DNA of 41,891 nt from Chloroflexota bacterium (GTDB lineage: Bacteria > Chloroflexota > Dehalococcoidia > DSTF01 > RBG-16-68-14): positions 1 through 41,891 of the forward strand of contig JADFPV010000017.1 of assembly GCA_022562155.1 (NCBI GenBank). Direction: 5' to 3'. The notes under the pieces were generated by a model. It worked only from the letters and a program-made list of their open reading frames with translations. It did not search any database and was not told the DNA's origin. The translations under genes and the position numbers were made by a program. Within the stretch, counting starts at the first letter, position 1. Every line of letters begins with the position of its first letter. Below, in pieces: positions 1-7,889 of this stretch.

Positions 1-285
1 CGTTGTGCCGAACGGTTTGAGGCTCTTGCCGGCCTGAAAGTCTGGGAACACGACCCTGGCGCTGCAGTCGCTATTCTCCTGGCGGTCGAACACCAGCCGG
101 AGTGGAACCCCCTGCCTTACGCGAATAATGTCCGGTGAGTATCCGCCCTTGACGGTGATCTTGATCTCCTGGACCCCAGCTCTTACCTCCGCCGTTCGTG
201 CTGTCTTCGGACCGAAAAAGAACCAGGCCAGGAGAGCAATAGAAACCAGGCCCCCAGCCGTTACTGCAATCTCTGCCCCAGACAT
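1..285 (-). CDS. Membrane-anchored cupredoxin-domain protein (3' end outside window)
   Basis: Ninety-five codons are readable without a stop, from ATG at 285 to the window edge; the C-terminus is missing. The protein starts MSGAEIAVTAGGLVSIALLA, a short N-terminal membrane anchor (about residues 6-23), followed by a cupredoxin-like beta domain with the conserved pattern GYSPDIIRVRQGVPLRL, then DRQENSDCSARVVFPDF. Cys and Phe-Pro-Asp at these places are typical of the small plastocyanin-like domains (COG4633 type) often found beside copper P-type ATPases. An AGAGGTG Shine-Dalgarno lies just before the ATG. By family analogy it would bind copper outside the membrane; the remaining ligands would lie in the missing part. 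It follows rpoD in the same direction with a 146-bp gap, in which GTGCAG/CTGCAC (347-364) can form a small hairpin without a U tract. Confidence 0.72.
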   Translation of the reverse strand, partial: MSGAEIAVTAGGLVSIALLAWFFFGPKTARTAEVRAGVQEIKITVKGGYSPDIIRVRQGVPLRLVFDRQENSDCSARVVFPDFQAGKSLKPFGTT

Positions 286-431
286 GATCACCTCTTAGCT
301 AATGGGAGGGCGGCTTCATTCCTAGGGCCCGTCCGTCTATAGGAACGTGCAGTTAGGCCTGCACGTCGTGCCAGCTAGCGTCCTGCTATTTAGTACCCAA
401 TGGATACGATTACCCCCATTCGAGGGTTCTG

Positions 432-1922
432 CTACTCCAGATAGTCTTTGAGCTTCTTGCTGCGCGAAGGGTGGCGGAGCTTGCGGAGCGCCTTGGCCTC
501 AATCTGGCGGATGCGCTCGCGCGTGACCTGAAACTCGCGACCGACCTCCTCGAGCGTCCGGCTCCGGCCGTCCTCCAGCCCGAAGCGCAACCCGAGCACC
601 TTGCGCTCGCGGTGGCTCAGGCTGTCCAGGACATCGACCACCTGCTCCTTGAGCAGCTGATGTGAGGCGGCATCCGCAGGCGCAAGCGCCTCGGGGTCCT
701 CCAGGAAATCGCCCAGGTGGCTGTCGTCTTCTTCGCCGATGGGCGTCTCGAGCGAGACCGGCTCCTGCGAGACCTTGATGATCTCGCGCACCCGCTCTGG
801 CGCGATCTCCATGCCCCTGCCGATCTCCTCGCTCGTCGGCTCGCGGCCGTACTCCTGGATCAGCTTGCGGCTGACGCGCACGAGCTTGTTGATCGTCTCG
901 ACCATGTGAACCGGGATGCGAATGGTTCGCGCCTGATCCGCGATGGCTCGCGTAATGGCCTGGCGGATCCACCAGGTGGCATAGGTGCTGAACTTGTACC
1001 CCTTGCGGTAGTCGAACTTCTCGACAGCGCGAATAAGGCCGATATTGCCTTCCTGAATTAGATCGAGCAGCGACATCCCGCGCCCGATGTACTTCTTTGC
1101 GACGCTCACCACCAACCGGAGGTTCGCCTCGGTAAGTTTCTTTTCTGCGCGGAAGCCGTCTTCTTGGAGCTGGTGGAAGTGGAGCAGAAGCTGGACATTG
1201 TGCTTCTCGACTTCGCCAACGCGGTTCCAATCTGGAGGACGGAGCGTCTTTTCGCCTCCGAGCGTCTCGACGACGGGCGCGATCAGCTCTGGGGTAAGGA
1301 TGTGTGTGATGGTTGAAATCCGCACGATGCCAAGTGCGGCGACGTCCTGCTCACACCTGAGGCTCTTGGCAACGCTCTGTCCGAGCTTCTCATCCGCCAC
1401 AGCATCGATCGTCGAGCGAAACACCTCATCCACGAGCAGTTGTATCAACGGGCTGCGCCTGACGCCGAGCGCCTTGGTCACAGCGTTGACCGTGCGCCGC
1501 TCTTCGTGGAGCTGGTCTAGGAGTGTCAAGAGGATATCGGCGCCGTTCGGCGGCTCGCCGTGTCCGTCTACCCAGGATTGTTCGATCTCCTCGACATGGT
1601 TGCCCTCCTCCATCTGGCGTGCGAGTCGCTTCTCGTCGGCTCCAGAGAGAAGAAAGACCTTTCCAATCTCGCGCAAGTACATGCGAACGGGATCGTCGAC
1701 GGCTTCCTGGGAGTCAGCTTTTGTCGCGTCTGCAGTGCTCTTGTCTGGCGCCCACGTTTCGTCCTCTGTCACCGTCTTGGACGCGAGCTTGGTGGAACTG
1801 ATGGCGGCCACGCTATCCGCGAGCTGCGCGTAAATCTCCTCGAGTTCGCCTTCCTTGCTCTTATCGGCAGGTGCAACAGGTTTGCGGTTCGTCGTGGTCT
1901 GTCTGCCGTCTGTCTTGGCCAT
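432..1922 (-). CDS. rpoD: RNA polymerase primary sigma factor (sigma-70, RpoD)
   Basis: A 496-residue protein that directs core RNA polymerase to housekeeping promoters. Region 1.2 is visible near residues 76-108 ([14 protein letters not shown]). Regions 2.1-2.4 begin near residue 264 ([20 protein letters not shown], then the [10 protein letters not shown] and [15 protein letters not shown] motifs for core binding and -10 recognition/melting). Region 3 follows, and region 4 ends with the helix-turn-helix [19 protein letters not shown] and [14 protein letters not shown]. An insert of about 150 residues lies between regions 1.2 and 2, as in many primary sigmas. The start is ATG at 1922, which overlaps the dnaG stop as TGATG, so translation is probably coupled; a GTG three bases earlier is also in frame. 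Its place after dnaG matches the conserved macromolecular-synthesis arrangement. Confidence 0.97.
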   Translation of the reverse strand: MAKTDGRQTTTNRKPVAPADKSKEGELEEIYAQLADSVAAISSTKLASKTVTEDETWAPDKSTADATKADSQEAVDDPVRMYLREIGKVFLLSGADEKRLARQMEEGNHVEEIEQSWVDGHGEPPNGADILLTLLDQLHEERRTVNAVTKALGVRRSPLIQLLVDEVFRSTIDAVADEKLGQSVAKSLRCEQDVAALGIVRISTITHILTPELIAPVVETLGGEKTLRPPDWNRVGEVEKHNVQLLLHFHQLQEDGFRAEKKLTEANLRLVVSVAKKYIGRGMSLLDLIQEGNIGLIRAVEKFDYRKGYKFSTYATWWIRQAITRAIADQARTIRIPVHMVETINKLVRVSRKLIQEYGREPTSEEIGRGMEIAPERVREIIKVSQEPVSLETPIGEEDDSHLGDFLEDPEALAPADAASHQLLKEQVVDVLDSLSHRERKVLGLRFGLEDGRSRTLEEVGREFQVTRERIRQIEAKALRKLRHPSRSKKLKDYLE

Positions 1923-3916
1923 CACGCGCTCTCGCTCTCTGGAGCCGGATCTGGTTGCTGGGAAGCATTCATGCCGGCGGCGTTGTGGAGCCGCCGGCCC
2001 ATCTCTTGATCTTCCACCAGGCTGGCGGCTAGCTCCAACGTCTTCGCGTCGCCTGTCGAAGGCGCGGGATGTTGCGTGGTGATGTCGGTGTCTTGCAGCG
2101 TTATCGCCTCTTCCACGGCTGCGCTCATGTAGGGTTGAACCGTTGGCTCCGTGAGGGCTGCTGTACTGGCTCGTTTAGCCGCCGACAGTCTACGCCATTC
2201 GATCCGGCGGACGCAATCTTCAAGGGCAGCTCGCAGTTCCGGGCCTTCCAGCGTGGGGAGGTCTCGAGCGAGGAGTCGGTCTAGCTGGGGCTCGATATCC
2301 TCCGTGATGGCAGCCCGGATCGACTCAAGCTCGGACGCTTCCAGCCAGGCGTTGTAGACCGCCCTGTGTTCGCTTAGCAGAAAGACATTGGGCGAGATCT
2401 CCTGTCCCTGCGGCCGAAGCTCGGGGTGTCGGAGCAGCAGCGCTAGGAGAAACTCCTCGGCCGGCTCGCGACGCGCAGGTGACGCTGGAGCGGACCGGCC
2501 TTGGTCTGCTGGCCGGGCTCGTCGCGCTGGCGGGCGTCGCAGTTCGGCGCGCACCACGTCTTCGTCCACCTGGGCGAGGCGCGCTAGGCGCTGCTCGTAG
2601 TGGGCGCGAAAGACCGGCTCCTCGATCAGGCGCACGACCGGCAAGAGTTCCTTCATCAGTTCCGATCGCTCGTCCGGCTTGCTAAGGTCTTTGCGCTCAG
2701 CGACTGTATCGAAGATGTGGTCCGTGAAAGGCTTTGCGGACGCGACGGCGGCGTCCCATGCTTCGCGGTCGGCCCTGATCATCTCATCCGGGTCCTTACC
2801 CAGGAGCGGGATGACGAAGAAGTTCACGGACGCTCGCTTCAGCGCGTCCCGCGTCCATTCAACCGCCTTCGCCGAGAACTCTTCGTCGCCGAGTTCGGCT
2901 GGGTGCACGCTCGTCGAACTCGCCCGGATCGCGCCGGCGCTGCCTGCTTCTTGCAGGGCGCGCAGCGTGGCCTCAATGCCGGCCGAGTCGGAGTCCATCG
3001 CGAGCAGGATCTTCGAACGAAAGCGCTCTAACTGCCGGATCTGACGTTCCGTGAGCGCGGTTCCCATGGACGCGATGACGTTCGTGATGCCGTGCTGATG
3101 CGCCGCTATCACATCCATGTAGCCTTCGACGACAATGACGGTCTTCTCTCTCCGGATCGCATCTTTGGCTAAATCGAGGGCGTAGAGGATGCCGCTCTTA
3201 TCGAAGAGGGGGGTCTGGGGTGTGTTGATGTACTTGGCGCCGGGCGCGTCTGTCGTCTCCTGGCCCTCCGTCGCCATAGCGCGCGCCCCGAAGCCGACGA
3301 CGCGGCCTCGCTGGTCACGGATTGGGAACATCAGCCGCCCGCGGAAGCGATCGTATCCACCGCGCTCGCTTTCGACGAGCAGCCCGGCCGCAAGCAGTTC
3401 ATCAGGCGTGAAGCCTCGCTCCACGAGGTGCGTTCGCAGTGTGTCCCAGCTGTCGGGGCTCATGCCTAGCTGGAAGGCTTCGATCGTCGCGCCGTCGAGG
3501 CCGCGTTCGTTCAGGTACTCGCGGGCGGCGCCACCTCCGTCCGAGTGGACGAGGGCATTGTGGAAGAACGCCGCGGCGCCCTCATTGGCCTGGAGCAGCC
3601 GGTCATCTCGCTCGCTGGCTCTGGCGTCGCGGCGGTCGGGCAGCGTCACGCCGCCGCGGTCCGCGAGCAGGCGAAGCGCCTCGCCGAACTCGATCTCCTG
3701 CTGCTTCATGACGAAGGAGAAGATGTCGCCGCCGGTCCCGCAGGCGCCGAAGCAGTGCCACGTCTGGCGTTCCGGTGAGACGTGGAACGATGGGGTCTTT
3801 TCGTTATGGAAAGGGCAGAGAGCCTTGAAATTCCGCCCCGCCTTCTGCAGGCTGACGGACTCGCCGATCAGGTCGACGATGTCCACGCGGCTCTTGACTT
3901 CGTCGATGGCGCTCAT
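1922..3916 (-). CDS. dnaG: DNA primase DnaG
   Basis: A 664-residue primase that makes RNA primers at the replication fork. The N-terminal zinc-binding domain shows [18 protein letters not shown] and [12 protein letters not shown]; the probable ligands are C34, H37, C55 and C59, the last pair spaced CxxxC rather than CxxC. The catalytic core follows, with TOPRIM motifs [11 protein letters not shown] (acidic Glu) and [13 protein letters not shown] (DxD-type metal ligands). The C-terminal part (from about residue 470) matches a DnaB-interaction helical region in position and length. The start ATG 3916 ([20 protein letters not shown]) fits the family and has GGGAG upstream. It is transcribed after dgt and the SH3b gene and overlaps rpoD by one base. 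Confidence 0.97.
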   Translation of the reverse strand: MSAIDEVKSRVDIVDLIGESVSLQKAGRNFKALCPFHNEKTPSFHVSPERQTWHCFGACGTGGDIFSFVMKQQEIEFGEALRLLADRGGVTLPDRRDARASERDDRLLQANEGAAAFFHNALVHSDGGGAAREYLNERGLDGATIEAFQLGMSPDSWDTLRTHLVERGFTPDELLAAGLLVESERGGYDRFRGRLMFPIRDQRGRVVGFGARAMATEGQETTDAPGAKYINTPQTPLFDKSGILYALDLAKDAIRREKTVIVVEGYMDVIAAHQHGITNVIASMGTALTERQIRQLERFRSKILLAMDSDSAGIEATLRALQEAGSAGAIRASSTSVHPAELGDEEFSAKAVEWTRDALKRASVNFFVIPLLGKDPDEMIRADREAWDAAVASAKPFTDHIFDTVAERKDLSKPDERSELMKELLPVVRLIEEPVFRAHYEQRLARLAQVDEDVVRAELRRPPARRARPADQGRSAPASPARREPAEEFLLALLLRHPELRPQGQEISPNVFLLSEHRAVYNAWLEASELESIRAAITEDIEPQLDRLLARDLPTLEGPELRAALEDCVRRIEWRRLSAAKRASTAALTEPTVQPYMSAAVEEAITLQDTDITTQHPAPSTGDAKTLELAASLVEDQEMGRRLHNAAGMNASQQPDPAPESESA

Positions 3917-4022
3917 ATCGCTCGCTCCCTATAGCGGCGTGCCAACCAGGCGGTTATGCCGCTGGGGTACATCGACTGACGGCGGCTCTGAGTCAGTGTA
4001 CCAGGCCTTGTCAAGGCGCCCA

Positions 4023-4823
4023 TCATGGGCTTTCTTCAGTCTCTGTTTCCGTCGGCTCGGTCGTGATCGGCGGCGGCTCGGTTTTGACCTCGGAAGTTTC
4101 GGTCGGGTCAGGGGCACTCTCCGTTCCCGTCGGCTCCGGAGTCTCGGTGGGTTCCCGCGTCTCCGTCACGAACGGGGTATCGGTTGGCTCGTCGATGGGT
4201 ACTGGCGTGTCCGTAGGGTCTTCGAGGACGGACGTTGGAATGCTCGTTGGCACCACGATCGACGGGCCGGAGCCGGGACCGGCGATCTCCACATCTTGCA
4301 GCTCTCCGGTGACTTCGAAGAAGTCGATATCGACCCAGCCCCTGAGCGGCGAACCCGGGGGGTAGGTGACCTGTAGCCATGTGTCGTCTTCGTTACGCCC
4401 TACGACAGGCACGCGCGCCCCTCGTGGTACCGTGCCGAGCGGCGCGAAGCTTCTGTCCGGGCCGTTGCGAAGCGTGGTCGTTGCGAGAGCCTCTGCTGTT
4501 AGCGCGAATTCTAATGTAGGGGTCTCCTCGTCATTGTCCCTGCCTATCACACTGATTCCAGGGGCGGACCCCGGGCCACCGTCTCCACGGCTGAACACAA
4601 ACAGCACGATTGCGGTGAGCGCTAGGACTCCCAGCAGTGAGATGCCGGCGATGATGAGGCGGTTCTCAAACGGCGCCAGCCAATCGATCGTTGGCTCAGG
4701 CGGCGCCCCTCCACTGCTGGGTTTGGCCAGCTCCTCGAGAACCGGCGGTGCTTTCCGCGATGTTGGGATGACGGTTGGCTGCGAGGGCTGTTCTGGTTGG
4801 TCTGGGCTGTCGCTCTGGTCCAA
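4023..4823 (-). CDS. Single-pass membrane protein with extracytoplasmic SH3b domain and Thr/Pro/Glu tail
   Basis: A 266-residue protein of unknown specific role. In order: a Pro-rich cytosolic N-terminus (1-52), one transmembrane helix (about 56-78, LIIAGISLLGVLALTAIVLF), a bacterial SH3-like domain (about 113-178, with LRNGPDRSFAPLGTVPRGA and WLQVTYPPGSPLRGWVD), and a low-complexity tail rich in Thr, Pro and Glu. SH3b domains often bind cell-wall or other surface ligands; here that is only inference. The start is taken as TTG 4823, because an in-frame TGA lies six bases before it and no ATG/GTG precedes the membrane helix. It begins 11 bp after the dgt stop and precedes dnaG by about 100 bp, so it is probably cotranscribed with replication genes. 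Start codon confidence is moderate. Confidence 0.8.
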   Translation of the reverse strand: MDQSDSPDQPEQPSQPTVIPTSRKAPPVLEELAKPSSGGAPPEPTIDWLAPFENRLIIAGISLLGVLALTAIVLFVFSRGDGGPGSAPGISVIGRDNDEETPTLEFALTAEALATTTLRNGPDRSFAPLGTVPRGARVPVVGRNEDDTWLQVTYPPGSPLRGWVDIDFFEVTGELQDVEIAGPGSGPSIVVPTSIPTSVLEDPTDTPVPIDEPTDTPFVTETREPTETPEPTGTESAPDPTETSEVKTEPPPITTEPTETETEESP

Positions 4824-4834
4824 GGCTCACTCGT

Positions 4835-5917
4835 CTAGGCTTGAAGGCCCAATTCTTGTGCCGTCCGCATGGCGAAGAGATCCGTCATGCCCGCGATATA
4901 GTCAGCAGTCCGACGCACTAGCGGGTCTTCAGGCCGTGTAAAGTCGGACGTGATGGCCCCTGGATTCGCCATGTAGTGTTCAAACAGGAATTGTATGACA
5001 CGCCGCGCTCGGGCTGCCTCCGCAAGCTGTCCTTCCCATTCATAGACGTTCGCGAACATGAAGTCACGCAGCTCGTTTGTCGCCTCCTCCGTTCCAGCGC
5101 TCATGGAGATTCGCGGTGCTTCACTTGGAGTTTGTTCCGCCTCGCCGGTAGCGGCCCAAGAGGCGTCCACAATGTCGAGCACCAGTGTGCTGATGCGCTG
5201 CGAATGAGTGGTGCCGAGAACTTCCTTCGAGATGGCGGGGAGATCCTCCTCCGAGAGCAGGCCGGCCCTGATGGCGTCCTGGATGTCGTGGTTGAGGTAG
5301 GCGACAGAGTCGGCGAGCTTGACGATCTGGCCCTCCAATGTGCTGGCTGTACCCCAGCCTTCCGCCATGATGTCGCCTTTCACCTTGGAGTGCTTGAGGA
5401 TGCCTTCGCGCACCTCCCAGGTGAGATTGAGCCCTTCGCCGCCGCGCTCCAGCTTCTCGACAACGCGGAGACTCTGCTCGTTGTGGCGAAATCCTTCTGG
5501 CAGGAGTTCGGCCAGGGCGTCCTCACCGGCGTGGCCGAATGGCGTGTGGCCGAGGTCGTGCCCGAGCGCCATAGCTTCGGTGAGGTCTTCGTTGAGGTTG
5601 AGCGCTCGGGCGATCGTCCGCGCTATTTGCGCCGTCTCGAGCGTATGCGTCAGTCGTGTGACGAAGTGGTCACCGGTTGGCGCGATGAAGACCTGCGTTT
5701 TGTGTTTCAGACGCCGGAACGACTTGCAATGAATGATACGGTCGCGATCGCGCTGGAACGCGGTCCGCGCGAGCGAAGGCTCTTCAGGACGTTCGCGCCC
5801 GCGGCTCTCGAAGCTCTTGGCGGCGAACGGCGAGAGGAGCCGCTCGCGCTCTTCGAGGCGGTCGCGAATCGAATCGATCGGGTTGCGATACGTGATGGAG
5901 GATGGCTGTTGGGCCAT
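4835..5917 (-). CDS. dgt: dGTPase-like HD-domain dNTP triphosphohydrolase
   Basis: A 360-residue member of the dGTP triphosphohydrolase family, which splits dNTPs into deoxynucleoside and triphosphate and controls the DNA precursor pool. The N-terminus has the family signature RDRDRIIHCKSFRRLKHKTQ. The HD metal site is built from H91 (RLTHTLE), H120-D121 (MALGHDLGHTPFGHAGEDAL) and an Asp in YLNHDIQDA. The length fits the shorter Dgt-like branch rather than the roughly 500-residue E. coli enzyme, so the exact nucleotide preference is open. ATG 5917 opens the minus-strand cluster dgt - SH3b - dnaG - rpoD; dgt upstream of dnaG is a repeated arrangement in several phyla. Confidence 0.93.
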   Translation of the reverse strand: MAQQPSSITYRNPIDSIRDRLEERERLLSPFAAKSFESRGRERPEEPSLARTAFQRDRDRIIHCKSFRRLKHKTQVFIAPTGDHFVTRLTHTLETAQIARTIARALNLNEDLTEAMALGHDLGHTPFGHAGEDALAELLPEGFRHNEQSLRVVEKLERGGEGLNLTWEVREGILKHSKVKGDIMAEGWGTASTLEGQIVKLADSVAYLNHDIQDAIRAGLLSEEDLPAISKEVLGTTHSQRISTLVLDIVDASWAATGEAEQTPSEAPRISMSAGTEEATNELRDFMFANVYEWEGQLAEAARARRVIQFLFEHYMANPGAITSDFTRPEDPLVRRTADYIAGMTDLFAMRTAQELGLQA

Positions 5918-5972
5918 GCTAAGCGCATTGTAGCGAGGCAGTAGTCTGCTCGGAAGTGTTCGGGTGTCGAAG

Positions 5973-6002
5973 TTGTCCGAATTCTGAACGAACGGCTAGA
6001 AT
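5973..6002 (+). promoter_or_regulatory. Sigma-70-type promoter of the tRNA-Leu/tRNA-Gln unit
   Basis: TTGTCC (5973-5978) and TAGAAT (5997-6002) are separated by 18 bp and lie about 30 bp before the tRNA-Leu gene. Spacing and distance fit a vegetative promoter that reads both tRNAs. No sequence experiment backs it; it is a motif call. Confidence 0.6.
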
Positions 6003-6033
6003 GGATCGCGGGCGCGATCAGAGCGTTTCTGGG

Positions 6034-6121
6034 GCCGAAGTGGCGAAACTGGTAGACGCGACGGTCTCAAACACCGTTGCCCTTAACGGGCGTGCCGGTT
6101 CGAGTCCGGCCTTCGGCACCA
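6034..6121 (+). tRNA. tRNA-Leu (anticodon CAA)
   Basis: A class II tRNA. Acceptor arms GCCGAAG (6034-6040) and CTTCGGC (6111-6117) pair perfectly. Anticodon stem ACGGT/ACCGT closes the loop CTCAAAC, giving anticodon CAA for UUG codons. A long variable arm (GCCC/GGGC) and the T loop GTTCGAGTC are present. Discriminator A is followed by an encoded CCA (6119-6121). Confidence 0.97.
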
Positions 6122-6152
6122 ACAAACAGGAACGTCCGCCCCTCTAACGCGC

Positions 6153-6226
6153 TGCCGAGTGGTGTAAGGGTAGCACAGGGGCCTTTGGAGCCTCTAGTCT
6201 AGGTTCGAATCCTAGCTCGGCAACCA
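6153..6226 (+). tRNA. tRNA-Gln (anticodon UUG)
   Basis: Acceptor arms TGCCGAG (6153-6159) and CTCGGCA (6216-6222) pair perfectly. The anticodon stem GGGGC/GCCTC (one G-U pair) closes the loop CTTTGGA, anticodon TTG. The T loop GTTCGAATC and an encoded CCA (6224-6226) are present. It lies 31 bp after tRNA-Leu and is probably on the same transcript. Confidence 0.97.
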
Positions 6227-6316
6227 GTTCGCCCAACCCGATCCAACCCTACATCACGGGACAGAGTCTGTTGACTCTGTCATAGTCCGCGACGGTCGTC
6301 GCAGGTAATCTGAGCA

Positions 6317-7684
6317 ATGGCCCAAGAAGAACAGCCGCCGCCGGCCACCGAGGACGGCGAACAGCTCCCGTTCACTGTCTTTAAGCTCGCCGGTCCCGTC
6401 CTGGTCGAGCGGCTCTCTGTCTCGGTGCTCTCTGCCGTCGATGCCTTCCTCGTCGGCCACTACGTCGGCGCGGACGGCGTAGCGGCGGTCGGCATCAGCG
6501 CGCTGCTGTTCTGGGTACCGTTGGCGGGCGCGTTCGGGCTGGACATCGCGACGACGGCCGTCATCGCGCGCGACTATGGCGCAGGCCGAACCGATTCGCT
6601 GGAACGCACGTTGCGGGCGTCGCTCTTGGCGGCATTCCTCTGGGGAGCCGTTGGCACCGCCGTCCTCTGGACGCTGGCGGGGCCGCTGCTATCGATGATG
6701 GACGCCGAGCCGGAGGTACGCGCGTTTGGCATCGAATACATCAGAGCGGCGTCGCTGTCGTTCCCGCTGCTGCTCCTAATGTACGCCGCCAGCGGCGCGA
6801 TGCGCGGACTCGGCAACACCTGGATCCCGATGTTGATGGCGATCATCCTCAACGTCGTCAACGCGATCGTTGCGTTTCTGCTCATCAGCGGCGTCATCGG
6901 CATCGAGCTAGAGGTGCTGGCGTCCGGTATCGGGACGGCTGTTGGCGGCGCCGTCGGTGGTGGACTCGCCATTATCTTCTTAGTCCGCGGCATCGGGCCT
7001 GTGCGGTATCGGCTGAAGAGCGCGCTCGTGACGGGATGGACAGAGATCAGGCGCCTCTCTAACGTCGGTGTGCCCGCCGGCCTCGAGGAAGTGCAGTTCA
7101 TGCTCGCGTTTCTCGTGTACACACGCCTCGTGAGCGGCCTCGGCACCGCGGCGATCGCGGCTCACATCATCGCGCTGCGTACGTTGGAGCTGGCGATCGC
7201 GCCCGGATTCGCGTTCGGCGCCGCCGCGACGACACTTGTGAGCCGCTTTCTCGGGGCGCGCCAACCGGCGATCGCGGAGCGGGCGGCGATCATCACGCAG
7301 ATCTGGGCGATCGGCACCATGGTTGTGCTGGGCGGCCTGCTGGCGATCTTCGCGCCGCAGTTCGTCGGCATATTCGTCGACGACCAGGAGGTGATCGACA
7401 TCGGCGCGAAGCTCCTGCGCATCTTTGCGATCGCGTTCCCGTTCATGGGGCTGCACGCATCGCTTGGTGGGGCGCTGCGCGGCGCAGGCGACGTCCGTTA
7501 CGTCCTCGGCGTCATCACCGTGACGGCGTGGCTGGTGCGCATCCCGGTCGCCGTCGTTCTCGTGATCGTTTTCGGCATGGGCGCGCCCGGAGCCTGGATC
7601 GGCGCCACGACCGAGAACATCGTGCGCGGCGGGCTGATCTGGCAGCGTTTCCGGGCGGGCGCCTGGAAGGAGAAGGTGGTCTAG
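6317..7684 (+). CDS. MATE family multidrug/metabolite efflux transporter
   Basis: A 455-residue membrane protein with about twelve hydrophobic segments in two homologous halves, the layout of MATE exporters that extrude drugs or metabolites in exchange for Na+ or H+. Recognisable family stretches include FKLAGPVLVERLSVSVLSAV with an Asp in the first helix region (VDAFLVGHYVG), the half-repeat ASGAMRGLGNTWIPMLM, and GLHASLGGALRGAGDVRYVL in the second half. The substrate cannot be read from sequence. The start ATG 6317 has only a weak AGGT upstream. The C-terminus is QRFRAGAWKEKVV; a second, slightly different copy of exactly this tail (QRFRAGSSKKKLV) lies 2.1 kb downstream after the FG-GAP gene, so this gene's present 3' end may have been exchanged by recombination. 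Confidence 0.92.
   Translation: MAQEEQPPPATEDGEQLPFTVFKLAGPVLVERLSVSVLSAVDAFLVGHYVGADGVAAVGISALLFWVPLAGAFGLDIATTAVIARDYGAGRTDSLERTLRASLLAAFLWGAVGTAVLWTLAGPLLSMMDAEPEVRAFGIEYIRAASLSFPLLLLMYAASGAMRGLGNTWIPMLMAIILNVVNAIVAFLLISGVIGIELEVLASGIGTAVGGAVGGGLAIIFLVRGIGPVRYRLKSALVTGWTEIRRLSNVGVPAGLEEVQFMLAFLVYTRLVSGLGTAAIAAHIIALRTLELAIAPGFAFGAAATTLVSRFLGARQPAIAERAAIITQIWAIGTMVVLGGLLAIFAPQFVGIFVDDQEVIDIGAKLLRIFAIAFPFMGLHASLGGALRGAGDVRYVLGVITVTAWLVRIPVAVVLVIVFGMGAPGAWIGATTENIVRGGLIWQRFRAGAWKEKVV
7641..7660 (+). repeat. 20-bp direct repeat, left copy (inside MATE 3' end)
   Basis: GGCAGCGTTTCCGGGCGGGC occurs here within the last codons of the MATE gene and again, identical, at 9719-9738 just at the stop codon of the FG-GAP gene. 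The 24 bases that follow each copy are related but diverged (16 of 24 match) and both end in a stop codon. The pair brackets about 2.08 kb. Confidence 0.85.
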
Positions 7685-7744
7685 GCGCCTAGCTGCGCTA
7701 GACGGCGCCTAACTGCGGTTAGGCTGCGCCTGGCTGCGTTGGCC
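7685..7744 (+). repeat. Three tandem 20-21 bp hairpin units
   Basis: GCGCCTAGCTGCG (7685-7697), GCGCCTAACTGCG (7705-7717) and GCGCCTGGCTGCG (7726-7738) follow one another at 20- and 21-bp spacing directly after the MATE stop codon. Each can fold back on the bases just after it: CTAGC-TGC-GCTAG, CCTAAC-TGCG-GTTAGG, and a third kept only through G-U pairs. Changes on one side are matched by changes on the other in the first two units. They could act as transcript 3' ends; no U tract is present. Confidence 0.7.
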
Positions 7745-7767
7745 GCCCCAGCGTGAGCATCGTCACG

Positions 7768-7796
7768 TTGACAACCTGAGGTTCTAACGTCATACT
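7768..7796 (+). promoter_or_regulatory. Promoter of the FG-GAP gene
   Basis: TTGACA (7768-7773), 17-bp spacer, CATACT (7791-7796). The predicted transcript start near 7803 leaves about 85 bases of leader before the ATG at 7890 that has a good ribosome site, but only about 15 bases before the earlier in-frame ATG at 7818. Confidence 0.6.
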
Positions 7797-7889
7797 TCTC
7801 GCGACTGGTGGCTGTCGATGGCGACGGCCACACACAACGCTCAGGTGTTATCCCGCCGGCTCCTGGCAATACGAGGGGGAGCAGTAGCT

